Below, piece after piece: positions 43,301 through 50,878 of a DNA stretch of 54,109 nt. The stretch lies in the NCBI GenBank assembly GCA_036555065.1, contig DATBLZ010000003.1, positions 1 through 54,109 of the forward strand, written 5' to 3'. The notes beneath the pieces are model-generated. The model made no database searches, was not told where the DNA came from, and was given only the letters and a program-made list of their open reading frames with translations. This stretch comes from DATBLZ01 sp036555065 (GTDB lineage: Bacteria; Pseudomonadota; Gammaproteobacteria; Steroidobacterales; Rariloculaceae). The stretch's first letter is position 1. Every line of letters starts with the position of its first letter. A program made the translations under genes and the position numbers.

Positions 43301-44314
43301 TCATTCCCGGGAAGCGGCGCGCTCGTCGGCGCGTGCACCGCTCAGGATGTTGAACATCGCGTAGTTGCCTTCGTGGCACGCGTACTCGTACATGCCGTAC
43401 TCGTCGTCGCGCTCGAGCGGAAACTGCACCGTCCACGGCTGCGTCCAGGTCTGCGGATCGTCGATCGTCATCGAGTAGCTGATCGTGTCGTCGTCGATGC
43501 GGGTAAAGCGCTCGGTGACCTCGAGCGCGTCGCTGTGGCGTCCGCCACCGCCGTTCAGGCCGATGCCGGTGCGGTCCGTGAGGTTCGTCGTCTCGACGAC
43601 GAGCGTCGTGCCTTCGAAGCGGCCGCGCGAGTCGCCCATCCAGAGCTTGATGTCCGATTGCAAATGAGGCCGGCCGTCGAGCGGGATGACGCGCGTCTCG
43701 TGGATCATCTCGTTGACGAAGGCGACATAGCCCGGCGCCTGGACGATGACATTGCCGTTGTTGTAGATCACGGGTAACACGGAACCTGCGATGCCGCGCG
43801 TGATGCAGCGGTCGTAGAGACTGCGGTCGGTATACGAGTCCGCCGGCCCGCGGCCCTCGCGCGACGCGCGGAGTTCCGCTGCACGCGCCTGCGCTTCTTC
43901 GGTCTGCGGCGGCATCCGGCCGTCGGGTGGGTCGACGATCAGCGATGCCTGGCGCTGGGGCTCGCCGCGCTCGAGCCAGTGCGGGGGCGGCGACACCGCG
44001 CCGCCGACCGTGCCGCCAGGAGTAGCGGCCGCGTTCTCGAGCTCGAAATCGGCATTGTCGGCGTCGCGTTGCTGCTCGGCGCGCGCGACGCGCTCGGCGA
44101 ACTCCTCGTCGGTAAGCTCATTGCGCGTTCCAAGGGCTTGGTCGCGCTGCAACGGCACGCCGACCATCGCCGTCGCAGGCCATTTGCCTTGTAGGTCGGG
44201 ATCGCCCCACGGCGTGCGCGGCGGGGAATAGGGCGTCTGCGCGCAGACCGGGCTTGCGCCCGCAGCGAGCCACAGCGAGGCGGCAACGACACTCATCGCA
44301 CTCTCAACGCGCAT
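43301..44314 (-). CDS. Exported protein of the GRxEG/TIDDP family
   Basis: A 337-residue exported protein (signal ends near SPVCA). Family marks: PPRTPWGDPDLQGKW, LIVDPPDGRMPP, RVIPLDGRPHL, MGDSRGRFEGTTLVVETTNL, LEVTERFTRID, MTIDDPQTWTQPW and CHEGNYAMFNILSGARADE. It is closest to the copy at 49808 and is longer than the copy at 34245, by an N-terminal 'PWGxPDLxG' part. Function unknown. Confidence 0.83.
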   Translation of the reverse strand: MRVESAMSVVAASLWLAAGASPVCAQTPYSPPRTPWGDPDLQGKWPATAMVGVPLQRDQALGTRNELTDEEFAERVARAEQQRDADNADFELENAAATPGGTVGGAVSPPPHWLERGEPQRQASLIVDPPDGRMPPQTEEAQARAAELRASREGRGPADSYTDRSLYDRCITRGIAGSVLPVIYNNGNVIVQAPGYVAFVNEMIHETRVIPLDGRPHLQSDIKLWMGDSRGRFEGTTLVVETTNLTDRTGIGLNGGGGRHSDALEVTERFTRIDDDTISYSMTIDDPQTWTQPWTVQFPLERDDEYGMYEYACHEGNYAMFNILSGARADERAASRE

Positions 44315-44392
44315 CGGCGACTCCTCGGATCAACACGCCAACAGCATACAGGCGACGCGCGAGCGATGACACCGAGCCGCTTCGCGCGGGTG

Positions 44393-45484
44393 TCAGTCCA
44401 AGCGCTTGTGGACGCGAGCAACCGCGAGCGTCAGCGCGACGACGATGAACACGCCGAGCGCGGTGAGCGGCGGCCAAAGCTCCGCGAGGCCAGCGCCGCG
44501 CAGCATGATGCCGCGCACGAGTCGCAAGAAATGCGTCAGGGGCAAAATCTCGGCAAGCCACTGGGCCGCAACGGGCATGCCGGCATACGGAAACATGAAG
44601 CCCGAGAGCAGGATCTGCGGGAGCAACGAGAAGAAGCCCATTTGCATTGCCTGGAATTGGCTCTTCGCGAGCGTGGAGATCAAGATACCGAGCGACAGCG
44701 TCGCGACGATGAATGCGAGCGCCGCGAGGTAGAGGTCCAGGAGCGAGCCGCGGATCGGCACGTTGAATAAGAGCTCGCCGAGCAGGAGCACGATGGTGAC
44801 TTGGACCAACCCGATCGCGACGAACGGCAGCACTTTGCCGATGGTCAGCTCCCACGGTGATACGGGTGTGGCGATGAGCATCTCGAGATTGCCGCGCTCG
44901 CGCTCACGCACAAGCGCCAGCGCCGTGAAGATCACCATCGTCATCGTTAGGATCACACCGATGAGCCCAGGAACCGTGTTCACGGGCGCGCGCCGCTCGG
45001 GATTGTAGAAATTCACGACCTCGATCGGCGCCGTGCGCTGCGTCCAGCCGATCGCATCGTACACAGGGAAGGAGGCAAGCTGCCGCGCCGCCTGTTGGAT
45101 CACCTGGTCAGAGCCGTCGACGATGATCTGGAGCGCGGGTCGCTCACGATTCTCCATACGTGACTCGAAATCGGGCGGCACGACGAGCGCTGCGCTGATT
45201 CGCCCCGCGCGCAGGAGCGCATCGACTTCTTGCGCCGACGAGGCGACGTAGTCGACATCGATGACCTCGGTCGCGACGATTTGTTGTATCAGCTCGCGCG
45301 AACGCGCTGTGGCCGCTTCGTCGAGCACGGCCCCGTCGAGGTGCCGGACATCCATGTTGATCGCGTACCCGAAGAGCACGAGCTGCATCGACGGAATGCC
45401 CACGATCATCGCGGACGTGAGCCGATCGCGGCGTAGTTGGCGTAGCTCCTTGAGCACGATCGATCCCAGGCGGCGGAGGTTCAT
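44393..45484 (-). CDS. ABC-2 type permease (YbhR/YbhS-like)
   Basis: A 363-residue ABC-2 permease. An N-terminal membrane helix (AMIVGIPSMQLVLFGYAINM) is followed by a large exported loop (about residues 45-170). Five membrane helices occupy the C-terminal half, with LVRERERGNLEMLIATPVSP at the cytoplasmic gate. It is coupled to the ATPase (4-bp overlap), after an adaptor and a TetR gene. E. coli has two permeases (ybhS and ybhR) in the related cassette; here only one is present, so it should form a homodimer. Confidence 0.92.
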   Translation of the reverse strand: MNLRRLGSIVLKELRQLRRDRLTSAMIVGIPSMQLVLFGYAINMDVRHLDGAVLDEAATARSRELIQQIVATEVIDVDYVASSAQEVDALLRAGRISAALVVPPDFESRMENRERPALQIIVDGSDQVIQQAARQLASFPVYDAIGWTQRTAPIEVVNFYNPERRAPVNTVPGLIGVILTMTMVIFTALALVRERERGNLEMLIATPVSPWELTIGKVLPFVAIGLVQVTIVLLLGELLFNVPIRGSLLDLYLAALAFIVATLSLGILISTLAKSQFQAMQMGFFSLLPQILLSGFMFPYAGMPVAAQWLAEILPLTHFLRLVRGIMLRGAGLAELWPPLTALGVFIVVALTLAVARVHKRLD

Positions 45485-46434
45485 GCGGGCGGCCTCGGCC
45501 TGAGCTGTTTACGCGTCGCGGCGACAAATACGTCCTCGAGATTCGGCGCTGTGGCACGTACCTCGGCGTCGACGCGCGCACTTGCGAGCTTGGCTGCAAG
45601 CGTCGCCTCGAGATCCGCGTGCGCACTGCCGAGGACACGCAACGACGCGCCAATTTGTGCGAGCGCGATGACACCCTCGGCGTCGACGAGCACGCGCTGG
45701 GCTTCGCGCGGGCGCGGGCCGTTGACGAGCAGCGTCCGTCCGGGCAGCGCAGCAATGAGATCCTGCGGCGACCCGTCCGCGACGATGCGACCATGATCGA
45801 GAATCGCGAGGCGCGTGCAGCGCTCGGCCTCGTCCATGTAGTGCGTCGAGACGAGCAGCGTCGTGCCGCCGTCGGCGAGCTCGAACAGCGAATCCCAGAA
45901 CTCGCGCCGCGACTGCGGATCGACGGCGCTCGTCGGCTCGTCGAGAAAGAGCAGATCCGGTCGGTGGAGCAGCGTTCCCGCGAGCGCGAGGCGTTGCTTC
46001 TCCCCGCCGCTCATCGCGCCTGCGAGCTGGTTGCGCAGGTTGCCGAGCCAATAGCGCTCGAGCGCCTCATCGATTCGCGCTTTCGCCACCGCGCGCGACA
46101 GCTCGTGGACGGCGGCAAGAAAGCTCAAGTTTTCGGCGACGGTGAGGTCTTCGTACAGCGCGAACCTCTGCGTCATGTAGCCGATACGTCGCTTGAGCGC
46201 CTCGGCCTCCTTGGGGATGCGGTAGCCGAGCACGTCGATCTCGCCGCCGCTCGGCAGCAAGAGGCCGCAGAGCATGCGGATCGTCGTCGACTTTCCGGAG
46301 CCGTTCGGGCCTAGAAACCCGTAGACCTCGCCGCGGCGGACACTGAGGTCGAGCCCGTCGACGGCGACGACGGCGCCGAACTGCTTCTTGAGCGCCTGCG
46401 CGCGAATCGCGGGCGCGGCGTCACTCGTCGCCAT
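45481..46434 (-). CDS. ABC transporter ATPase (YbhF-like, single domain)
   Basis: A 317-residue ATPase. Walker A is GPNGSGKST (42-50), the signature MSGGEKQRLAL (141-151) and Walker B LLFLDEPTSAVD (161-172), with the H-loop in VSTHYMDEAERC. A C-terminal ABC-2-associated part (about 220-317) follows. E. coli YbhF carries two such domains in one chain; here there is one. It overlaps the adaptor gene by 14 bp and the permease gene by 4 bp. Confidence 0.94.
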   Translation of the reverse strand: MATSDAAPAIRAQALKKQFGAVVAVDGLDLSVRRGEVYGFLGPNGSGKSTTIRMLCGLLLPSGGEIDVLGYRIPKEAEALKRRIGYMTQRFALYEDLTVAENLSFLAAVHELSRAVAKARIDEALERYWLGNLRNQLAGAMSGGEKQRLALAGTLLHRPDLLFLDEPTSAVDPQSRREFWDSLFELADGGTTLLVSTHYMDEAERCTRLAILDHGRIVADGSPQDLIAALPGRTLLVNGPRPREAQRVLVDAEGVIALAQIGASLRVLGSAHADLEATLAAKLASARVDAEVRATAPNLEDVFVAATRKQLRPRPPA

Positions 46435-47383
46435 CGCTCTCGAGCGTCGCGGTCAAGGGCAGGCCCGCGGGCAGGTTCGCCGCTTTGGCCTCGAGCACGA
46501 CCTCGGCCTGGTAGACGAGCCGGCTCGCGTCGTCGCCGGCGAGCGCATAGTAGGGCGTGAAGCTCGGCTCGTTGCGGATGCTGCGGACCGTGCCGCGGAA
46601 TGGGGTTTCCACGCCTTCGACGCGTACTTCGAGCACGTCGCCGGGCTTGACGCTCGCGCGGTGCGGCGCCGGCACGAAGACGCGTGCGTAGGGCGCGTCG
46701 CCGACGAGCATGCTCACGACCTCGGCGCCGACGGGCGGCTGGTCGCCGGGATGAAACGGCAAGGCATCGACGATGCCGGCGCGCGGTGCGCGCACCACGA
46801 GACGGTTGCGCGTGAGCTCGGCCTCGTGCAACGCCGCTTTGGCGGCCTCGACGGCCGCGGCGCCCTGATCGATCTGCTCGGGACGCGTGCCGGAGGTCAG
46901 CTCCGTGAGCTCTGCCTCCGCGGCCGACGTCTCCGCGCGGCGTACGTCGCGCATTGCGAGGGACTGATCGTACACGGCTTGGGAAGTGAGCCCGCGTTGC
47001 AACAGCTCCGCCGCGCGCGTGTAGCCGATCTCGGCGTCGGCTTGCGCCGACCGGGCGCGAGCGAGCGTCGCGCGCGCCGCATCGATCGTCTCGACCCGTG
47101 CGCCGTGCGTGAGCTCTGCGAGCCTGGCCTCGGCCTGCGTGAGACTGCCGCGCAATTCTGCGATGCGTGCGTCCTGACGGCTCGCGTCGAGCTCGAGCAG
47201 CACGTCGCCGGCGGCGACACGGTCGCCTTCGGCGACGGCCCACCGCAGCACCGGCTCGCGCAGCTCCGCGAGCACGGCGATTCGGTCCCACTCGAGCGAG
47301 CCGACGATGGTCGGTGCTCGATCCTCGGCGCAGGCCGAGACGAAGCCCGCGACCACGACGGCGACAGCAAGCCTATTTCGCAC
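46421..47383 (-). CDS. HlyD/YbhG-like membrane-fusion lipoprotein
   Basis: A 320-residue adaptor. The signal ends in a lipobox (GFVSAC, Cys at residue 18). A lipoyl-like half (LRWAVAEGDRVAAGDVLLELD), a coiled-coil hairpin (about 70-185) and the second lipoyl half (LVVRAPRAGIVDALPFHPGD) follow. A beta-barrel domain ends it. It joins the inner-membrane ABC exporter to an outer-membrane channel, probably TolC-like. It overlaps the TetR gene by 11 bp. Confidence 0.9.
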   Translation of the reverse strand: MRNRLAVAVVVAGFVSACAEDRAPTIVGSLEWDRIAVLAELREPVLRWAVAEGDRVAAGDVLLELDASRQDARIAELRGSLTQAEARLAELTHGARVETIDAARATLARARSAQADAEIGYTRAAELLQRGLTSQAVYDQSLAMRDVRRAETSAAEAELTELTSGTRPEQIDQGAAAVEAAKAALHEAELTRNRLVVRAPRAGIVDALPFHPGDQPPVGAEVVSMLVGDAPYARVFVPAPHRASVKPGDVLEVRVEGVETPFRGTVRSIRNEPSFTPYYALAGDDASRLVYQAEVVLEAKAANLPAGLPLTATLESDGDE

Positions 47384-48062
47384 GGTGGCCTCCGATTCCG
47401 TGGTCGAGCAACGCGAGCGTGTGGCTCAGCAACTTGTCGGCGTCGACATCTCCGGCCACAAAGACCCGGCGCCAGATCGGCGCGGCGGCGAAGGGCAGAA
47501 GTGTCAACCCCATGAGCGAGACGATGAGCAGACGCGGGTCCAAATCGGCCGGCAATGCGCCATGCTTCTGAGCCTCCGCGAGCCGCGCGGCGAGGAGCTG
47601 CGGTAGCTGCGGAGCGATGCGCGTGACGAGGACGTCGCGTAGCGCGCCGTTCTCGCAAAGGACCTCGCGGACCCACAGCGATGGCAGCCACGGGAAACGC
47701 GCGACGGCGGCGTACATGCCGCCGACGAAAGTCGTGATGAGCTCGCGGGGGTCGGAGCCGGCGGCCTCGAGGCCGCCGCCGAGCGCGCCGATGAGCGGCA
47801 TCAGCCGTTCCTCGACGACCGCATCGCGCAGCTCGTCCTTGCTGCCGAAGTAGTAGTGGACCATCGCCGGCGTCACATGCGCGCGCGCGGCGATGTCCCG
47901 CAGGCTTGCGGCGCCGATTCCTACTTGCGAGTAGAGCGCCAACGCAGCCTCGAGGAGTCGTTCGCGCCGACCGGGCGCCGCTGCCGTTGGGCGCCCCGGG
48001 CCACGTCGTTTGGGCGGGCTCGAGCGGCGCGGTTCTTTGGGTCGCGAAAGGCTCGTGCTCAC
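47373..48062 (-). CDS. TetR-family repressor (CecR-like)
   Basis: A 229-residue TetR-family regulator, first gene of the exporter operon, like cecR before ybhGFSR. A basic Pro-rich N-terminus (PPKRRGPGRP) is followed by the HTH: RERLLEAALALYSQVGIGAAS, IAARAHVTPAMVHYYFGSKDEL (about 32-77). The C-terminal ligand domain follows. It probably represses its own operon through the AT-rich palindrome 7 bp upstream of its start and is released by an effector exported by the pump. Confidence 0.92.
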   Translation of the reverse strand: MSTSLSRPKEPRRSSPPKRRGPGRPTAAAPGRRERLLEAALALYSQVGIGAASLRDIAARAHVTPAMVHYYFGSKDELRDAVVEERLMPLIGALGGGLEAAGSDPRELITTFVGGMYAAVARFPWLPSLWVREVLCENGALRDVLVTRIAPQLPQLLAARLAEAQKHGALPADLDPRLLIVSLMGLTLLPFAAAPIWRRVFVAGDVDADKLLSHTLALLDHGIGGHRAK

Positions 48063-48068
48063 GGCCGA

Positions 48069-48092
48069 TAAATTAAGCGTTTAATTAATTTA
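48069..48092. promoter_or_regulatory. Probable TetR-family operator
   Basis: TAAATTAA (48069-48076) and TTAATTTA (48085-48092) form an 8-bp inverted repeat with an 8-bp spacer, in an AT-rich island inside GC-rich DNA. It lies 7 bp upstream of the TetR start. Autoregulation by the neighbouring TetR protein is the simplest reading. Confidence 0.6.
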
Positions 48093-48150
48093 AGGCAAGC
48101 GATTTCTGGGAGCCAGTGCACAGCAGGACGGGTCCGAGCGCTCTACACTC

Positions 48151-48325
48151 GATACGTCGAAACTTTATACGTTTTTCGACATATCGCGGGGTCCTGTCGA
48201 TTCGATCGACAGATTCGAGCAATATGTCGATTTTTTACGATATTTTCGACATATCTTGGGTATCCGTCGACGGAATCGACAGGTCGGGCGGATAGGTCGA
48301 AAAAGTGGGAGAGTTCGTACATATG
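48151..48325 (+). repeat. Phased 70-bp tandem repeat before fic
   Basis: Two 70-bp units (48151-48220 and 48221-48290) and a partial third one (from 48291) run into the fic start codon. By hand count, 44 of 70 bases agree between the first two. Each unit carries four half-sites in the order GTCGA, TCGAC, GTCGA, TCGAC. These lie at 48156, 48176, 48196 and 48206, and again exactly 70 bp later. All nine half-sites are in register modulo 10, that is on one face of the helix, which suggests cooperative protein binding. Confidence 0.75.
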
Positions 48326-49459
48326 GCATTCGATCCGGCCGTTCCGCATAACGATCTCGCGCCTTTGCCGCCGCCTGCCGACGCTTTGGAAACGGGGGCG
48401 ATCTTGAAGAAATGCATCAATGCGCGCGTCGCGCTCGCCGAGCTCAAGCAAGCGACCGAGCTCATCCCGAACGCGGCCGTGCTCGTCAACGCGTTGCCGC
48501 TGCTGGAAGCGCAGGCGAGCTCCGAGATAGAGAACATCGTGACGACGACCGACAGGCTCCTCGAGTTCGTCGATCTCCCGGAGCAGAAGGCCGACGCTGC
48601 GACCAAGGAAGCGCTGCGCTATCGGCGCGCGCTGTTCGAAGGCGCGCGCAGCGTGCGCGACGGCAAGCTCACGATCAAGACGGCCATCGATGTTTGCCGG
48701 ACGATCAAGGACGAGAAGCTCGACCTTCGCGACAAGCCCGGCACCACGCTCAAGAACATGGCTAGCGGGGCCGTGATCTACACGCCCCCGCAGGGGCAGG
48801 CGCTGATCCGCGAGAAGCTGGAGAACTGGGAGGAATTCCTGGGCGCGAAAAACGAGCTCGACCCGTTGATCCGCGTCGCCGTTCAGCATTACCAATTCGA
48901 GGCCATCCATCCGTTCACCGACGGCAATGGCCGCACGGGCCGGATCCTCAACATCCTATGCCTCGTTCAGCATGGGTTGCTGGACAGCCCGATCCTCTAC
49001 TTGAGTCGGTACATCATTCAGCACAAGGCCGACTACTATCGCCTGCTTCTCGACGTAACGACGAAACAACGCTGGGAGCCTTGGATCCTCTACATGCTCA
49101 ATGGCATCGAGGATACGTGCTTGTGGACGACCGACAAGATCAAGGCGATCCGCGAGCTCATGCGCCATACGGGCCAGTTCATTCAGCGCAAGCTGCCGAA
49201 AATCTATACGTGGGAGCTCGTCGAGCTCCTGTTCAAGCAGCCGTACTGCCGCATTGCCAACGTCGTCGACGCGGGTCTCGCGAAGCGGCAGACGGCTTCG
49301 GTCTATCTCAAGCAGCTTGCCGAGATCGGCGTGCTGCGCGAGGTTACATCCGGGCGTGAATCGCTCTTTGTTCACCCGAAGTACGTCGAGCTCCTGACGG
49401 GAGAGGAGAACGTCTGGGTGTTCTACGCGGGCGTCGAGACCGACAGCCCCAGTGACTAG
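48323..49459 (+). CDS. Fic-domain AMP-transferase-type protein, self-inhibited class
   Basis: A 378-residue Fic protein (ATG 48323 behind GGGAG; a GTG 18 bases upstream is an alternative). The Fic active-site motif HPFTDGNGRTGR is complete (196-207), with catalytic His196. A Fic_N-like N-terminal domain holds the inhibitory motif S66-x-x-x-E70-N71 in SSEIEN, so this is a class II, self-inhibited member. The C-terminal part (about 290-360; YTWELVELLFKQPY, GLAKRQTASVYLKQLAEIGVL) is winged-helix-like and could bind DNA. The enzyme should AMPylate a protein target. It may regulate its own gene through the repeats upstream. Confidence 0.92.
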   Translation: MAFDPAVPHNDLAPLPPPADALETGAILKKCINARVALAELKQATELIPNAAVLVNALPLLEAQASSEIENIVTTTDRLLEFVDLPEQKADAATKEALRYRRALFEGARSVRDGKLTIKTAIDVCRTIKDEKLDLRDKPGTTLKNMASGAVIYTPPQGQALIREKLENWEEFLGAKNELDPLIRVAVQHYQFEAIHPFTDGNGRTGRILNILCLVQHGLLDSPILYLSRYIIQHKADYYRLLLDVTTKQRWEPWILYMLNGIEDTCLWTTDKIKAIRELMRHTGQFIQRKLPKIYTWELVELLFKQPYCRIANVVDAGLAKRQTASVYLKQLAEIGVLREVTSGRESLFVHPKYVELLTGEENVWVFYAGVETDSPSD

Positions 49460-49695
49460 AGGCACACGCTCCAAAGGGACGGTATCGCCCAGACGAGCGC
49501 GGCGATGAACGTGCCCCGAAAGAAGCGCGGGCGCGTCCAATTGTCGACCTCGAAGTTTACGGCGACCTTGGCGAGCTCTTCGTCGTATATCTCCGAAACG
49601 GCGCCGGCGGACTTGAGGTAGCCCGCGGGCAAGACGACGCATTGGTCGCCGTCGAACTCGGCCTCCGGGCCCACTTTCCGTGCGTTCGTGGCCAT
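49456..49695 (-). CDS. Small single-span membrane protein
   Basis: A 79-residue protein with a hydrophilic N-terminal part (MATNARKVGPEAEFDGDQ) and one C-terminal membrane helix (FRGTFIAALVWAIPSLW). Its stop overlaps the fic stop by 3 bp (tail to tail). It belongs to no family I know. A role with Fic is only suggested by adjacency; the genes are convergent, so they do not form an operon. Confidence 0.55.
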   Translation of the reverse strand: MATNARKVGPEAEFDGDQCVVLPAGYLKSAGAVSEIYDEELAKVAVNFEVDNWTRPRFFRGTFIAALVWAIPSLWSVCL

Positions 49696-49807
49696 TGCAA
49701 AAGGTTAAGTCTCCGCGGGGCGAAATGCTGTGATTGCGCGCACCAAATAAGAGGTAGACCTATGGTCCTGGGCCGTTCCCGCGGAAGGACGGCGTTTTAA
49801 CGCGTGA

Positions 49808-50794
49808 TTATCGACCGCCGCCGACCCCGGCGGCAGCACGCTCCTCGGCGCGGTGCCCGGAGAGAATATTCGCCAGTCCGTAGTTGCCTTCGTGACAGGC
49901 CACCTCGTATATCGGCCCCGGCGTGCGCCGTAGCGGAATCTCGACGGCCCACGGTTGCGTGAATACGGTCGCGTCCTCGATCGTCGCCTGATAAACGATG
50001 GTGTCGGCGTCTGTGGGCGTAAAGCGCTCGACGACGCGCAAGTTCTCGTCGCTAATGCCGTTCAGGTACTGCACTCCGAAGCGGCTTTGCTCGTTGAATT
50101 TGAGATTGCGCGTTTCGACGACGAGCGTGTCGCCTTCCCAGCGCCCGCGCGAGTCGCCTATCCACTGCTGCATTTCTGCGGGCAACGGCGGCCGGCCGTC
50201 CAAAGGGATTACGCGCGTCTCATGGTTGAGCTCGACGAGAATCGTCACGTTGTCCGGTGTCTGCACGATCTTGTAATTGTTGTTATAGGGCTCGGGAAAC
50301 ATCGGCACCGCGCCGCCGAAGAGGATGCAACGCTCCGTGAGCCAGCGGTCGGCGGCGCTGTCGGCCGGGTGCAGTGCCGCGTATTCGGTGCGCGCATCGA
50401 CCTTGCGTTGCGCCTCGGCCGTCAGGGCCGGAATCCGCCCGTCGGGCGGGTCGATGACGAGCGACGTGCGCCGCGAGGCCACGATGCCGGAGCCTCGCTC
50501 GAAGAAGAAATCGTTGTACGACCCCACCTGGCCCGGGGGCAGCTCGCGGTCGGCGTTCGTCTGCGCGCGGCGTTCTTGCTCGACCCCGACGACCTCGTCG
50601 GGCTCATAGAATGCCTTTGTGCCGAGCTCGGGCGGTCGCTGGAACGGGGTCAGGGTCGCGTTCGTCCAGAGGCCTTCGAGGTCGGGGTGTCCCCAGGGTG
50701 TTCGCGGGACGGTCCATTGCTGTGCGAAGACGGCGTCCAGTGTGAGCGTCGCAAGGGCACAGCCTACCGAGATCGAAATCATGCGGCTCAACAT
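49808..50794 (-). CDS. Exported protein of the GRxEG/TIDDP family
   Basis: A 328-residue exported protein (signal ends near AVFAQ) and the closest relative of the copy at 43301: TVPRTPWGHPDLEGLW, LVIDPPDGRIPALT, RVIPLDGRPPLP, IGDSRGRWEGDTLVVETRNL, VVERFTPTDADTI, ATIEDATVFTQPW and CHEGNYGLANILSGHRAEE. The family's N-terminal part is complete here. Function unknown. It is 84 bp before the stop of the TolC-like gene on the same strand. Confidence 0.83.
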   Translation of the reverse strand: MLSRMISISVGCALATLTLDAVFAQQWTVPRTPWGHPDLEGLWTNATLTPFQRPPELGTKAFYEPDEVVGVEQERRAQTNADRELPPGQVGSYNDFFFERGSGIVASRRTSLVIDPPDGRIPALTAEAQRKVDARTEYAALHPADSAADRWLTERCILFGGAVPMFPEPYNNNYKIVQTPDNVTILVELNHETRVIPLDGRPPLPAEMQQWIGDSRGRWEGDTLVVETRNLKFNEQSRFGVQYLNGISDENLRVVERFTPTDADTIVYQATIEDATVFTQPWAVEIPLRRTPGPIYEVACHEGNYGLANILSGHRAEERAAAGVGGGR

Positions 50795-50878
50795 CGCTGC
50801 TCCTCATCCGAAGGGGTTCGATACGGAGTACTGCGCCTCCGTCCGCACGCAACCCTGCGCTCCAAGTCGGTAAGGAGT

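Noticed and set aside
49456..49695. Small membrane gene as antitoxin of Fic
   Set aside because: It is convergent with fic and lacks any likeness to FicA-type antitoxins; Fic here has its own inhibitory motif.
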